Source of the DNA: Nocardioides immobilis
GTDB taxonomy: Bacteria; Actinomycetota; Actinomycetes; Propionibacteriales; Nocardioidaceae
Assembly (NCBI RefSeq): GCF_003515065.1
Contig: NZ_QXGH01000011.1
Coordinates: 248,001 to 312,000 of the forward strand
Length of the DNA: 64,000 nt
Direction: 5' to 3'
The position numbers and the translations under genes were made by a program. Positions 39,222 through 48,364 of this stretch are shown piece by piece; positions within the stretch are counted from its first letter, which is position 1; each line of letters begins with the position of its first letter. The notes under the pieces were generated by a model. It saw only the letters and a program-made list of their open reading frames with translations, was not told the DNA's origin and made no database searches.

Positions 39222-39443
39222 ATGACTGCAGACGAGAGGATCGAAGCAATCCAGGCCGTCGTCGACCGCGTGACCTCGTGGCAGGACGGCGCTACCGAGG
39301 GCACCGTGGCCGAGGAGCTGCGCCGTGGCGCCGACCAGGTCGGCGTCGAGATGAGCGATGACGAGATCCGCCGCCTCGCCGACGTGATCGAGGACCGCCA
39401 CGCGACGGTCTCGGCTGCCGACGTGCTGGGCAGGACCGGCTGA
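39222..39443 (+). CDS. Small hypothetical protein
   Basis: I do not recognise this 73-residue protein (MTADERIEAIQAVVDRVTSW). It is soluble, acidic and largely helical, with the amphipathic stretches VAEELRRGADQVGVEMSDDEIRRLADVIEDRHA. There is no signal or membrane segment. It lies in the 364-bp space between the divergent PhoD-like gene and the fourth PYG-tail protein. The codon choice is like that of its neighbours, which favours a real gene. The ribosome site is weak. Confidence 0.65.
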   Translation: MTADERIEAIQAVVDRVTSWQDGATEGTVAEELRRGADQVGVEMSDDEIRRLADVIEDRHATVSAADVLGRTG

Positions 39444-39489
39444 CCAGAACTGCTCCTCCCCGGCTCCGGCAGGCCCTACGCTGCGACCC

Positions 39490-40197
39490 GTGGGCCAGGG
39501 AAAGGATCCGTACGACGACGCGGGCGGCTTCACGCCGTACCAGCCGGATGCCACGCCCGACGGCGAGCCGTCCGAGGCTGCGGCCGCCGCGCCGTTCGTG
39601 CCGTACGGGAACGCGCCGTACGGCAGCACGCCGTACGGAACGGCCATCGGGGCGCCGCTGCTCACGCCGGCACCGACCAAGAACCGGCGTTGGCCGTGGG
39701 GTGTGGCGATCGCGGTGGTCGTGACGACGTTCGGCAGCTGCATCAGCGGCCTCGTCGGGATCATCGGCGGCATCGGCAGCTCGGACGACGTAGGCGACCC
39801 GGCACCCCTGCGCACGGAGATCTACGCCAACGACCTCGCGGAGGGACAGTGCGTCAACGGCTCCGGGCTCGATCCGGGCACGACCGACCCGGTGTCCGGG
39901 CTGGAGGTCGTGGACTGTTCGACCGCCCACGACGCGGAGGTCCTGGCCGTCAAGGTCCTCGACGCCGACGAGGCTGCCGGCTACGACTTCGACGACGACA
40001 GCCAGATCGACGTCAACTGCCGCAACCTGTTCAGCGAGCGGCAGAAGGAGATCCTGCGCGCGGGCGACTACTTCATCTGGGCCCTGACCGAGACCGCCCA
40101 ACCCGTGACCAACGACAAGGTCGCCTGCCTGGTCGTCAACGGTGACGGCAGGCACCTGCGTGGCGCGTTCGACATGGCGACGCCCGAGCAGCCGTAG
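39490..40197 (+). CDS. PYG-tail membrane protein, copy 4 (Septum_form-like)
   Basis: This 235-residue protein from a GTG at 39490 has the cytoplasmic tail FTPYQPDATPDGEPS and the repeats PYGNAPYGSTPYGTA. One membrane segment (WPWGVAIAVVVTTFGSCISGLVGIIGG) follows, then an outer domain with EGQCVNGSGLDPGTTD, VDCSTAHDAEVLAVKVLD and VNCRNLF. It keeps the GxC and C-STAHDAEV boxes of copies 1 to 3, though it has a single membrane helix instead of the DUF4190 pair. The function is unknown. It is convergent with the radical SAM gene. Confidence 0.82.
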   Translation: MGQGKDPYDDAGGFTPYQPDATPDGEPSEAAAAAPFVPYGNAPYGSTPYGTAIGAPLLTPAPTKNRRWPWGVAIAVVVTTFGSCISGLVGIIGGIGSSDDVGDPAPLRTEIYANDLAEGQCVNGSGLDPGTTDPVSGLEVVDCSTAHDAEVLAVKVLDADEAAGYDFDDDSQIDVNCRNLFSERQKEILRAGDYFIWALTETAQPVTNDKVACLVVNGDGRHLRGAFDMATPEQP

Positions 40198-40284
40198 GAC
40201 GTCGGTCAGCCGCCGGTCGGCGGCACGATTCACTGCCGACGAGGTCGACAGGCCGGCCGGAGATCCGCCAGAACTTCCGGCTGG

Positions 40285-42237
40285 CTACACCGGGGTGAGG
40301 GGCAGCAGCGTGTGGCCGGTGGGACCGATCTGGATCTCGGTGCCCATCTCCGGGCAGACCCCGCAGTCGTAGCAGGGGGTCCAGCGGCAGTCCTCGACCT
40401 CGACGTCGGAGGTGCCGTCGCCGACGGCGAGCGCGTCCTCCCAGTCCGACCACAGCCAGTCCTTGTCGAGGCCGGAGTCGAGGTGGTCCCACGGGAGGAT
40501 CTCGTCGTACTCGCGGTCGCGGGTGGTGAACCAGTCGAGGTCGACGCCGGTGCCGTCGAGCGCGGCTTCGGCGGCAGCGGTCCAGCGATCGTAGGAGAAG
40601 TGCTCGCTCCAGCCGTCGAAGCGGCCGCCGTCGCGCCACACCTGCTCGACGATCCGGCCGACCCGGCGGTCGCCGCGCGACAGCAGTCCCTCGATGATGC
40701 CGGGCTGCCCGTCGTGGTAGCGGAAGCCGATCGCACGCCCGTAGCGCTTGTCGGCACGCACGACCTCGCGCAGCTCGCGAAGACGGCGGTCGGTCGTCGC
40801 CACGTCGAGCTGACCCGCCCACTGGAACGGCGTGTGCGGCTTCGGCACGAACCCGCCGATCGAGACCGTGCAGCGGATGTCGTTGCGGCCGGAGACCTCG
40901 CGACCCTTGGCGATCACCTTCTTCGCCAGCTCGGCGATCTGCAGCACGTCCTCGTCGGTCTCGGTCGGGAGGCCACACATGAAGTAGAGCTTCACCTGGC
41001 GCCAGCCGTGGGAGTACGCCGTCGCAACGGTGCGGATCAGGTCCTCCTCGGTGACCATCTTGTTGATCACCTTCCGCATCCGCTCGCTGCCGCCCTCGGG
41101 CGCGAACGTCAGGCCGGAGCGCCGGCCGTTCCGGGAGAACTCGTTGGCAAGGGTGATGTTGAAGGCGTCGACCCGGGTCGACGGGAGCGACAGCGAGACG
41201 TTGGAGCCCTCGTAGCGGTCGGCCAGACCCTTGGCCACCTCACCGATCTCGGTGTGGTCGGCGCTGGACAGCGAGAGCAGCCCGACCTCCTCGAAGCCGG
41301 TCTTCTTGATGCCGTTGTCGACCATCGCGCCAATGGTCTCGATCGAGCGCTCACGCACCGGGCGGGTGATCATGCCCGCCTGGCAGAACCGGCAGCCGCG
41401 CGTGCAGCCGCGGAAGATCTCGACGCTGAACCGCTCGTGCACGGTCTCGGCGAGCGGCACCAGCGGGTTGGCCGGGTAGGGCCAGGAGTCGAGGTCCATC
41501 AGCGTGTGCTTCCGGACCCGGTCCGGCGCCCAGGGCTGGTTGGGTACGACGCTCGCGATGAACCCCTCGGCGTCGTACGACACGTCGTAGAACTGCGGCA
41601 CGTAGACGGCACCGCTCACGGCCAGACGCCGGAGCAGCTCGAGCCGCCCGCTTCCCATCGATCCAGCAGGGGACCCCTCGCCCTTCCACTCACGGACGAC
41701 CTCGGAGATCGCCAGCACGACCTCCTCGCCGTCACCGAGGACGACCGCGTCGACGAAGTCGGCGATCGGCTCCGGGTTGAACGCGGCGTGCCCACCGGTG
41801 ATCACGACGGGGTGGTCGTCGGTGCGGTCGACGGCGTGGATCGGGATGCCGGCGAGGTCGAGCGCGTTGAGCAGGTTGGTGTAGCCGAGCTCGGTCGAGA
41901 AGCTGACGCCGAACACGTCGAACGCGCCGACCGGGCGGTGGCCGTCGACGGTGAACTGCGGGATCCCCTCCCGCCGCATGACCGCCTCCATGTCGGGCCA
42001 CACCGCGTAGGTGCGCTCGGCCAGGATCCATGGCCGCTCGTTGAGCACCTCGTAGAGGATCTGCACGCCCTGGTTGGGCAGCCCGACCTCGTAGGCGTCG
42101 GGGTACATCAGCACCCAGCGCACCTCGGTCTCGTCCCATTCCTTGCTCACCGAGTTGAGCTCGCCGCCGACGTACTGGATCGGCTTGGACACCGACAGCA
42201 GGTGCGGCTCGAGGCGGGAGAAGAGGGACTCAGGCAT
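40285..42237 (-). CDS. Radical SAM protein with B12-binding-like N-terminus (TIGR03960 family)
   Basis: This 650-residue protein starts MPESLFSRLEPHLLSVSKPIQYVGGELNSV, the conserved opening of TIGR03960. A cobalamin-binding-like alpha/beta domain (about 35-215) precedes the radical SAM core. The [4Fe-4S] cysteines are C278, C282 and C285 in CTRGCRFC, and TFAPEGGSERMRKVINK follows. A C-terminal cysteine-rich end (CRWTPCYDCGVCPEMG) may bind a second cluster or zinc. The partner DUF2344 gene is usually adjacent but here is at 33297. The reaction is not known. The ATG at 42237 was preferred to an 11-residue longer start. Confidence 0.93.
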   Translation of the reverse strand: MPESLFSRLEPHLLSVSKPIQYVGGELNSVSKEWDETEVRWVLMYPDAYEVGLPNQGVQILYEVLNERPWILAERTYAVWPDMEAVMRREGIPQFTVDGHRPVGAFDVFGVSFSTELGYTNLLNALDLAGIPIHAVDRTDDHPVVITGGHAAFNPEPIADFVDAVVLGDGEEVVLAISEVVREWKGEGSPAGSMGSGRLELLRRLAVSGAVYVPQFYDVSYDAEGFIASVVPNQPWAPDRVRKHTLMDLDSWPYPANPLVPLAETVHERFSVEIFRGCTRGCRFCQAGMITRPVRERSIETIGAMVDNGIKKTGFEEVGLLSLSSADHTEIGEVAKGLADRYEGSNVSLSLPSTRVDAFNITLANEFSRNGRRSGLTFAPEGGSERMRKVINKMVTEEDLIRTVATAYSHGWRQVKLYFMCGLPTETDEDVLQIAELAKKVIAKGREVSGRNDIRCTVSIGGFVPKPHTPFQWAGQLDVATTDRRLRELREVVRADKRYGRAIGFRYHDGQPGIIEGLLSRGDRRVGRIVEQVWRDGGRFDGWSEHFSYDRWTAAAEAALDGTGVDLDWFTTRDREYDEILPWDHLDSGLDKDWLWSDWEDALAVGDGTSDVEVEDCRWTPCYDCGVCPEMGTEIQIGPTGHTLLPLTPV

Positions 42238-42248
42238 AGGTACCGATT

Positions 42249-42827
42249 CTACGAGCCGGAAGGCGTCCAACCCTCATCGCGACCGAACCGCGCGAGCAGG
42301 TCGTGCTGGTCGTCGCCGTTGAGCGCGACCTGGTCGCCCACCACGCCCGCGCCGCGATACATCTCCTCACGCGAGGCGAACCACTCGGCCAGCGCCGCCA
42401 CCAGCTCGGGATCGATCCGGGCGTCGGCCCCGATCGCGACCGCCAGGTCCCACCCGTGGATGAGGTGGTCGGCGGCCAGCTGCCAGACGTACTCGTCGGC
42501 CCGCTCGTCGCCGTACGACAGGTGCACGGTGTCGCACTGCGGCAGCAGCCCGCCGACGGCGGTCACCGCCGCGTCGGCCGCCGAACGGGCGGCAGCCACC
42601 GGTGCGTCACCGAGGACGTCACCGTCGAACCGGTCGCCGACGTCCTCGATCGTGCTGCCCTCGAGGAGGGGCACCGTCCACAGGTCCTCGCCCGTCACGT
42701 GGTTGACCAGCTCCCGCACGTCCCAGTCGGCGCACGGCGTCGGCTCGCCCCACTGCTCGTCGTCGACGCCGTCGACACAGACCTTCCACCACTCGACCGT
42801 ACGGCGGTGCATCTCCTCGGTGTCCAT
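42249..42827 (-). CDS. Mycothiol-dependent maleylpyruvate isomerase / DinB-like family protein (TIGR03086-like)
   Basis: This 192-residue helical protein belongs to the MDMPI/TIGR03086 group. It has TPCADWDVRELVNHVTGED near residue 30-48 and AADHLIHGWDLAVAIG near 120-135. These give the two metal-site histidines (NHV and DHLIHGWD) that define the DinB/MDMPI fold. Members use or are thought to use mycothiol, the actinobacterial thiol, in isomerase or transferase reactions. The ATG shares one base with the stop of the phosphotransferase gene (TGATG), so the two are coupled. Confidence 0.88.
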   Translation of the reverse strand: MDTEEMHRRTVEWWKVCVDGVDDEQWGEPTPCADWDVRELVNHVTGEDLWTVPLLEGSTIEDVGDRFDGDVLGDAPVAAARSAADAAVTAVGGLLPQCDTVHLSYGDERADEYVWQLAADHLIHGWDLAVAIGADARIDPELVAALAEWFASREEMYRGAGVVGDQVALNGDDQHDLLARFGRDEGWTPSGS

Positions 42828-43807
42828 CACACCAGTCCTCTCTCGAAGGCTCGGCCGGCCTGCGCCAGCCACCAGTCCAGTCCGGCCCGCTCCCGGGCGC
42901 GCACGCCCTCGTCGGGGTGCTCCACGATGTCGAGCGCCTTGTTCCACCCCAACCAGGTGAGGCCGCCGAGCAGCGCGAGCTCCAAGGACGCCTCGTCGTG
43001 GTCCGCGCCCGCCACCTCCCGCTGCAGCGCCAGGAACTCGTCGAAGGTCAGGTCGAAGACATGGGCACAGCCGACGAGCATCCGGGCGACGTCGAACTCG
43101 GCCGGCCCGACCGCGGCGAGGCCCCAGTCGAACAGCGTCACGCCGTCGCCCTCGAGCGCCAGGTTCACGGTCGCCACGTCCCCGTGCAGCAGAGTGGGCG
43201 TCTGGTCCCGCATCGCCCGGAGGAGCGAGCCACTGTCGAGCGCGAGGGCGAGCACCCTCTGTCCCACCTCGTCCGGCGCCACCTCCGCGAAGTACTCCCA
43301 CCCCCGGAGCGCGGCGTCGATGAGCCCGTTGCCGGCGAAGCGCGCGATCCGCGCCGGCTGGAAGATGCCGATGAGGCGGTCGAGCGACGTGTCGGTCGGC
43401 TCCGTCCGGCCGCGGTGCGCGGCGTGGAGGTCGGCCAGGCCGCGGAGGATCACGCGCACCTGTGCCGGAGGCAGCAGATGGTCCCAGGTGATCACGGCGT
43501 CGCCGAGGTCGCGCATGACGACGACCCCGCGGCCGTCGCCGTCGTACCAGGCGTTGAGGATCGGGTGGTGCACCGTCGGCGGGAGGTCGTCGAGCGCGCC
43601 GGAGAGGAAGAGCGCGACCTCGCGACCGTGGTCGTCGCCGACCATCTGCATCACCAGGTCGGCCGCGGGGTCGTAGTGCTTGACGACCACACGACGCCCG
43701 TCGGCGAGCGTGAGCCGCTGCAGGGCAGCCCCCGACCGTCCGTCCTCACCCAGGGTCCCGTACGCGGTCGCCGAGTCGAGCGCGGCCCGGTCGATCAACG
43801 CCGCCAT
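42827..43807 (-). CDS. APH-type phosphotransferase (aminoglycoside phosphotransferase family)
   Basis: This 326-residue kinase-like enzyme has K43 in RVVVKHYDP as the ATP-binding lysine. The Brenner loop LLHGDVATVNL has catalytic D210 and N215, and the metal-binding D227 is in LFDWGLAAVG. ARFAGNGLIDAALRGWEYF lies in the substrate region. The family also includes choline, homoserine and macrolide kinases, so antibiotic resistance should not be assumed. It is translationally coupled to the maleylpyruvate-isomerase-like gene. That pairing recurs in actinobacteria but has no proven role. Confidence 0.88.
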   Translation of the reverse strand: MAALIDRAALDSATAYGTLGEDGRSGAALQRLTLADGRRVVVKHYDPAADLVMQMVGDDHGREVALFLSGALDDLPPTVHHPILNAWYDGDGRGVVVMRDLGDAVITWDHLLPPAQVRVILRGLADLHAAHRGRTEPTDTSLDRLIGIFQPARIARFAGNGLIDAALRGWEYFAEVAPDEVGQRVLALALDSGSLLRAMRDQTPTLLHGDVATVNLALEGDGVTLFDWGLAAVGPAEFDVARMLVGCAHVFDLTFDEFLALQREVAGADHDEASLELALLGGLTWLGWNKALDIVEHPDEGVRARERAGLDWWLAQAGRAFERGLV

Positions 43808-43852
43808 GGATCACATGGTGCTCCTGATCGACCGGGCGCGCACCCACTTCGG

Positions 43853-45577
43853 CTAGCTCACGGACGTGTCATCGATGACGAAGCTCGTCTGCAGGCTGGA
43901 GTCCTCGGCTCCGGCGAACCGCACCGTCACCGTCTTCCCTGCGTAGGCCGCGAGGCTGAAGGACTTCAGGACGTACGTCGAGTTCTTGTTGAGGTTGGAG
44001 TACGTCGCGAGCGTGGTGGTCACGCCGCCCGAGACGATCTGGACCTTGAGCGTGTCGTACGCCGTCGCCGTGGTCGTCTCCGCCGAGTCGATCCGGAGGT
44101 AGAACGCCAGCGTCTTGGTGCCGCTCGCCGGCAACGTGACGCTCTGGCTGAGGGTGTCGGTGCTGCTCGACCCGTAGCCGTTGAGCCACGCCTTCCAGGA
44201 GCCGGTCCGAGCGGGACGGCTGGTCGAGCTGGTGATCACGCCGGACGTCGCGCTCCAGCCGGTGTTGCCGGACTCGAAGCCAGGGTTGGCGAGCAGGTTG
44301 CCCGTCGGCGGCGGGGGCGGCGGCGGGGTGGTGCCCTCGAGCGTGTGGAGCAGCCGGTTCGGTGAGCCGGTGCCGGGGTTGGTGACCTTGCCGGTGGTCG
44401 CGTTGGTCGTCAGCCAGGACGAGACCGACGACGGCGACGCGGCGGTGTGGGCCTGCAGGTAGAGCGCCGCTGCACCGACCACGTGCGGCGTGGCCATCGA
44501 CGTACCGCTGATGGTGTTGGTCGCGGTCGTCGAGGTGTGCCAGGCCGACTTGATGCTCGAGCCCGGCGCGAAGATGTCGAGGCAGGACCCGATGTTGGAG
44601 AAGTCCGAACGGGCGTCGCTGCTGGTGGTGGACCCGACGGTGACCGCGGCCGCGACCCGCGACGGCGAGCCGTTGCAGGCGTTGGCGCCGTAGTCGTTGC
44701 CGGCCGCCACCCCGTAGAAGACGCCGTCGTTGATCGAGTTGTTGACGGCGGTGTCGAGCGCCGAGGAGACGCCGCCGCCGAGGCTCATGTTGGCGACCGC
44801 CGGGCCGCTGGTGTGGTTCGAGGTGACCCAGTCGATGCCCGCGATCACGCCGGAGTCGGTGCCGCTTCCGTTGCAGTCGAGGACCCGGACGGGAATGATC
44901 GTGACGCCCTTGGCGACGCCGTACGTCGTGCCGCCGACGGTGCCGGCCACGTGGGTGCCGTGACCGTTGCAGTCGGTGGGGGTGCCACCGATCGCCGAGT
45001 AGCCCGTGGCGGTGCGGCCGGTGAACTCGCTGTGCGTGGTGAGCACGCCGGTGTCGATGATGTAGGCCTTCACACCCGCGCCGGTCTGGTCGTAGTGGTA
45101 GGTCGAGCTCAGCGGCAGGTTGCGCTGGTCGACCCGGTCGAGACCCCAGGTGGCGCCGGTCTGGTCGCCGTCGATGGAGACCCGCCGGTCCGCCTCGATG
45201 TAGGCGACGGCGGGGTTGGCCCGGAGCGCCTGCACCGCGCGGTCGGGCAGCTTCGCCGAGAAGCCGTTGAGGGCCGTCCGGTACTGGTGCGTGATCCGGC
45301 CGCCCTTGTCGACAGCCAGGGCACGCGCGTCGGCCGCGACCGTCCGCGACGCCTGCTGGTTGAGCACGACGATGTAGCGGCCGTCGATGGCGCCGGCCGC
45401 CGATCGCCCGACGACCGGCGCGAGGTCGTCCTTCTGGATGCTCAGCGGGTGGGCGTCCGGAGCCCCGGGCGCGGCCCCGGACGAGGTGGCTGAGCCGACG
45501 AGGGCACCGCCTGTTGCGAGCGCCACTGCGGCAGTGGCGATCGCCCGCGTGATGACGCGGGGTGTTGCTGTGGACAT
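43853..45577 (-). CDS. Secreted subtilisin-like serine protease (S8)
   Basis: This 574-residue extracellular protease has a signal peptide ending near SSGAA. An I9 propeptide inhibitor follows at about 65-135 ([11 protein letters not shown] to [10 protein letters not shown]). The catalytic domain has D175 (IIDTGV), H206 (GHGTHVAGT), oxyanion N294 (AAGND) and S360 ([10 protein letters not shown]). It is of the proteinase K/thermitase kind, with several cysteines. A PPPPPP linker at about 425 leads to a beta-sandwich C-terminal domain ([19 protein letters not shown]) like those of carbohydrate- or surface-binding modules. The ATG at 45577 was chosen over a longer frame without signal-peptide character. 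Confidence 0.94.
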   Translation of the reverse strand: MSTATPRVITRAIATAAVALATGGALVGSATSSGAAPGAPDAHPLSIQKDDLAPVVGRSAAGAIDGRYIVVLNQQASRTVAADARALAVDKGGRITHQYRTALNGFSAKLPDRAVQALRANPAVAYIEADRRVSIDGDQTGATWGLDRVDQRNLPLSSTYHYDQTGAGVKAYIIDTGVLTTHSEFTGRTATGYSAIGGTPTDCNGHGTHVAGTVGGTTYGVAKGVTIIPVRVLDCNGSGTDSGVIAGIDWVTSNHTSGPAVANMSLGGGVSSALDTAVNNSINDGVFYGVAAGNDYGANACNGSPSRVAAAVTVGSTTSSDARSDFSNIGSCLDIFAPGSSIKSAWHTSTTATNTISGTSMATPHVVGAAALYLQAHTAASPSSVSSWLTTNATTGKVTNPGTGSPNRLLHTLEGTTPPPPPPPTGNLLANPGFESGNTGWSATSGVITSSTSRPARTGSWKAWLNGYGSSSTDTLSQSVTLPASGTKTLAFYLRIDSAETTTATAYDTLKVQIVSGGVTTTLATYSNLNKNSTYVLKSFSLAAYAGKTVTVRFAGAEDSSLQTSFVIDDTSVS

Positions 45578-45816
45578 GTGTGTCACCTTGGTGGTTCGGG
45601 CGGCCCGGGTGGGGCCGCGTCCTCGGGCGTCCGATCGGGCACCCTGCCGGAACCTAGTGACGCGGCATTCCCCCCGCATACGCTCAAGTTCTTGCACTGC
45701 ACCTTCCTGCACGAATCGAACATTCTCCGGACATCGCCCGCCAGGCCCGGAAGGTCTCCCGTCGGCCGCCGCCCTCGGCAGGCCACGAGGACCGACTCCC
45801 TAGACTCGGCGGCGAG
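45578..45816. promoter_or_regulatory. Divergent promoter region between protease and lipoprotein genes
   Basis: This 239-bp space must carry promoters for both genes. It contains a near-palindrome around 45702-45728 (TTCTTGCA ... TGCACGAA, 7 of 8 positions), which could be an operator. No convincing minus-35/minus-10 pair was identified. Confidence 0.35.
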
Positions 45817-46722
45817 ATGAGTACGACGACCGCGGGCCGCCTCTCCTGGGCGGTCGTCAGCGTCCTCGCCCTGGCACTGACGGCCGCGTGCGAAGCCGAG
45901 GAGCCCCCGGCCGATCCCGACCGGATCGTGCTCAACCCACCGGCCGAGGGCGCCGGCCACGCGCACGCACCGGGCGAGGCCGACCCGGCCCCGGTCGGCG
46001 ACGGCACCCGCGCGACAGCCGGCGGCTACCGGCTGGCCGAGGTCCGGCTCCCCCGGCGAGCGGACGGACCCGGCGCGATGACCTTCCGGATCCTCGGCCC
46101 GGACGGTCGGCCGGTCACCGACTTCACCGAGCAGCAGACGAAGCAGATGCACCTCTACGTCGTCCGCACCGACTACGCCGTCTACCGCCACCTGCACCCC
46201 ACGCTGGCGAAGGACGGCACCTGGACCGCGCCGGTGGACCTCGACGACCCCGGCGGCTACCGGGTCATCGCCGACTTCCTGCCGAGCGGGGCGGAACGAC
46301 CTGTCGTGCTCGGAGCGGTGGCCACGGTGCCGGGCAGCTGGCGCGCGGCACCGCTGCCGACCAGCGACGCCGGCGACGACGGCCTGATCCAGGTGCGGGT
46401 CGACGGCACCGGCGCCGTTGGCGACAACGGCCGGCTCCACCTGGTCGTCACCACCGTCGACGGCGAGCCGGTGACGCTCGGGACCTATCTCGGCACCTCC
46501 GCGCACGTGTCCGGCTTCCGCACCGGCGGCCGCACCGCGCGTGACCGGGTGTTCGTGCACGTGCATCCGTACGGCGAGCCCGAGCCGACCGACGACGGGA
46601 CCCGGCTGACCTTCCACACCACGTTCGAGCGGGCCGGCGACTACCGGCTGGTCGTGCAGGTCCGGGTCGAGGGGCTGCTGCACACGGTGCCGGTCACGGC
46701 GACCGTCGAGCCTGCCGCCTGA
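45817..46722 (+). CDS. Lipoprotein of the copper-linked cluster
   Basis: This 301-residue lipoprotein has a signal peptide with lipobox LTAAC (Cys25) and a short linker holding GHAHAPGEAD. The body has two beta-sandwich-like halves with KQMHLYVVRTDYAVYRHLHPTLAKDGTW and RVFVHVHPYGEPE. The repeated HLHP/HVHP motifs could bind copper. The 3' end is 3 bp from the convergent CopCD gene, and no other function is suggested nearby. Proteins of this shape often accompany copper genes in actinobacteria. A periplasmic-side copper-binding role is inferred. Confidence 0.82.
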   Translation: MSTTTAGRLSWAVVSVLALALTAACEAEEPPADPDRIVLNPPAEGAGHAHAPGEADPAPVGDGTRATAGGYRLAEVRLPRRADGPGAMTFRILGPDGRPVTDFTEQQTKQMHLYVVRTDYAVYRHLHPTLAKDGTWTAPVDLDDPGGYRVIADFLPSGAERPVVLGAVATVPGSWRAAPLPTSDAGDDGLIQVRVDGTGAVGDNGRLHLVVTTVDGEPVTLGTYLGTSAHVSGFRTGGRTARDRVFVHVHPYGEPEPTDDGTRLTFHTTFERAGDYRLVVQVRVEGLLHTVPVTATVEPAA

Positions 46723-46725
46723 TCG

Positions 46726-48360
46726 TCAGTCGACCTCGACGGTCAGCGTGGTGACGGGGTTCTCGAACTCGCCGACGCGCAGGCTCACCTGCACCTCCCA
46801 CTCCCCCGCGGTCGGGAAGGTCACGTCGGCGACGAAGGTGCCCGCTCCGGTCGGTGCGACCGGAACCGCGCCGAGGTCCACCTCGGCGCTGCGGAGTGAC
46901 ACCACCGGCCGGTCGTGGAGGTCGACCGGCTCGCCACCGAGGTCCTGGACCTGCACCAGCAGCTGTCGCTGGCGGCCGCCGGTCGCGTCGAGCACCGCCA
47001 GCACCTGCAGGTCGCCGGCGACCGCCCGCGCCACGGTGGTCGCCGGAGCCGGCGCGGCCACCCCGGACTCGGCGCGCGGCGGCTGCTCCACCAGGAAGCC
47101 GGTCACGCCGAGCAGCCCGACCAGGAGCGCCGCCTCGAGCAGGACCACCCGGCGGACGCCGTACGTCGCCCGCCGCCGCGCCTCGTGCGGGCCGTCGCTC
47201 ACCTGCGGGAGCAGCCGGTAGCGGTTCCAGGCTGCGACGCCGGCCACCACCAGCGCGATCCCGACCTTGACCAGCAGCAGCCGGCCGTAGGTCGTGTCGA
47301 CGAGACCGCTCCAGGAGCCCAGGATCCGCCACCCGAGCAGGACGCCGGCCACCGCCAGGACGGCCAGCAGGGCCGCGGCGACGGTCGAGAACCGGCTCAG
47401 CACGAGGGCGCCGTCGCGCTCCCGGCCGGCGACGGAGGGCAGTACGACGGCCAGGCCCACCAGGCCGCCGAGCCAGACCGCACCGGCGCTGAGGTGCAGC
47501 GCGTCGGTGAGGACCAGCAGCGACACGGGCTCGTAGGCGCGGGTGTGGCCGACCAGCGCCGGCGACCAGACGGCCAGGGCGGCGCCGATGTCGCCGGCGA
47601 GGGACGGGGTGGAGCGGCCGGCCAGGACGACCGCCAGCCCCAGCCCGATCGCCTGGAGGACGAGGACCGTGAGGTCGTCACCGACGAGCGAAGGGTCGAG
47701 CGAGGCGGTCTCGATCAGGCCGCCCATGCCGGCTCCGCGCTGGTAGGCGCCGGACACGGCGACCCCGACCGCGGCGATCACGACCGCGGCGAGCGCCGAT
47801 CCGCGCTGGAGCCGCAGCAGCCGCCGTCGTACGGCGTCGTGGAGGCGGATGCCCCGCGCAGTCCAGGACAGGAAGATGGTGAGGCCGCCCGCGAGCAGCA
47901 GGGCGACGTACGACAGCGCCTGGACGATGCTCGCGACGTCCCGCATCGCCGTGTCGTCGGTCGCGGGCCCGTCGCGAGGTGGGGCGACGCTCTCGCTCGG
48001 GGCGCCGATGTGGAAGGTCAATGACCCGGCGATCGGGTGGCCGTCGCTGGAGACGAACCGCCAGGTGACGACGTACGTCCCGTCGGCGAGGTCGGCGGGC
48101 AGGTCGGCCGTCACCACCTCGTCGCGCGCCCCGGCCTCGACGTCGAGCGGATCGCCGGCCGCGTCGTAGGCCCGGATGCCGTCGTCGACCACCGACACCG
48201 GCTCGTCGAAGGTCAGCGTCACCTCGTCCGGCGCCTCGGCGAGGAGCTCGCCCTCCGCAGGATCGGACGAGACCAGCGAGGCGTGCGCCGACGCCGGCGC
48301 GCCCGCCGAGCCCACCAGGAGCCCGGCGAGCAGCACCGCCGTCAGCGCACGCCTCACCAT
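46726..48360 (-). CDS. Copper resistance protein CopC-CopD fusion (YcnJ-like)
   Basis: This is a 544-residue fusion. The signal peptide ends APASA, so the mature chain begins with His26 (HASLVSSDPAEGELL), the N-terminal copper ligand of CopC. The CopC domain runs to about 125 and includes WRFVSSDGHPIAG, with further ligands. The CopD part (about 145-425) has about eight membrane helices with conserved histidines (LVGHTRAY and LTDALHLSAGAVWLGG). A C-terminal YtkA/FixH-like domain follows (about 445-544). CopCD proteins take up copper across the membrane. It starts four bases downstream of the ycnI-like gene, so the two form a unit. Confidence 0.93.
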   Translation of the reverse strand: MVRRALTAVLLAGLLVGSAGAPASAHASLVSSDPAEGELLAEAPDEVTLTFDEPVSVVDDGIRAYDAAGDPLDVEAGARDEVVTADLPADLADGTYVVTWRFVSSDGHPIAGSLTFHIGAPSESVAPPRDGPATDDTAMRDVASIVQALSYVALLLAGGLTIFLSWTARGIRLHDAVRRRLLRLQRGSALAAVVIAAVGVAVSGAYQRGAGMGGLIETASLDPSLVGDDLTVLVLQAIGLGLAVVLAGRSTPSLAGDIGAALAVWSPALVGHTRAYEPVSLLVLTDALHLSAGAVWLGGLVGLAVVLPSVAGRERDGALVLSRFSTVAAALLAVLAVAGVLLGWRILGSWSGLVDTTYGRLLLVKVGIALVVAGVAAWNRYRLLPQVSDGPHEARRRATYGVRRVVLLEAALLVGLLGVTGFLVEQPPRAESGVAAPAPATTVARAVAGDLQVLAVLDATGGRQRQLLVQVQDLGGEPVDLHDRPVVSLRSAEVDLGAVPVAPTGAGTFVADVTFPTAGEWEVQVSLRVGEFENPVTTLTVEVD

Positions 48361-48364
48361 CGGC

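Noticed and set aside
42827..43807. Aminoglycoside resistance gene
   Set aside because: The APH fold is certain but the family is broad, and neither context nor sequence points to an antibiotic.
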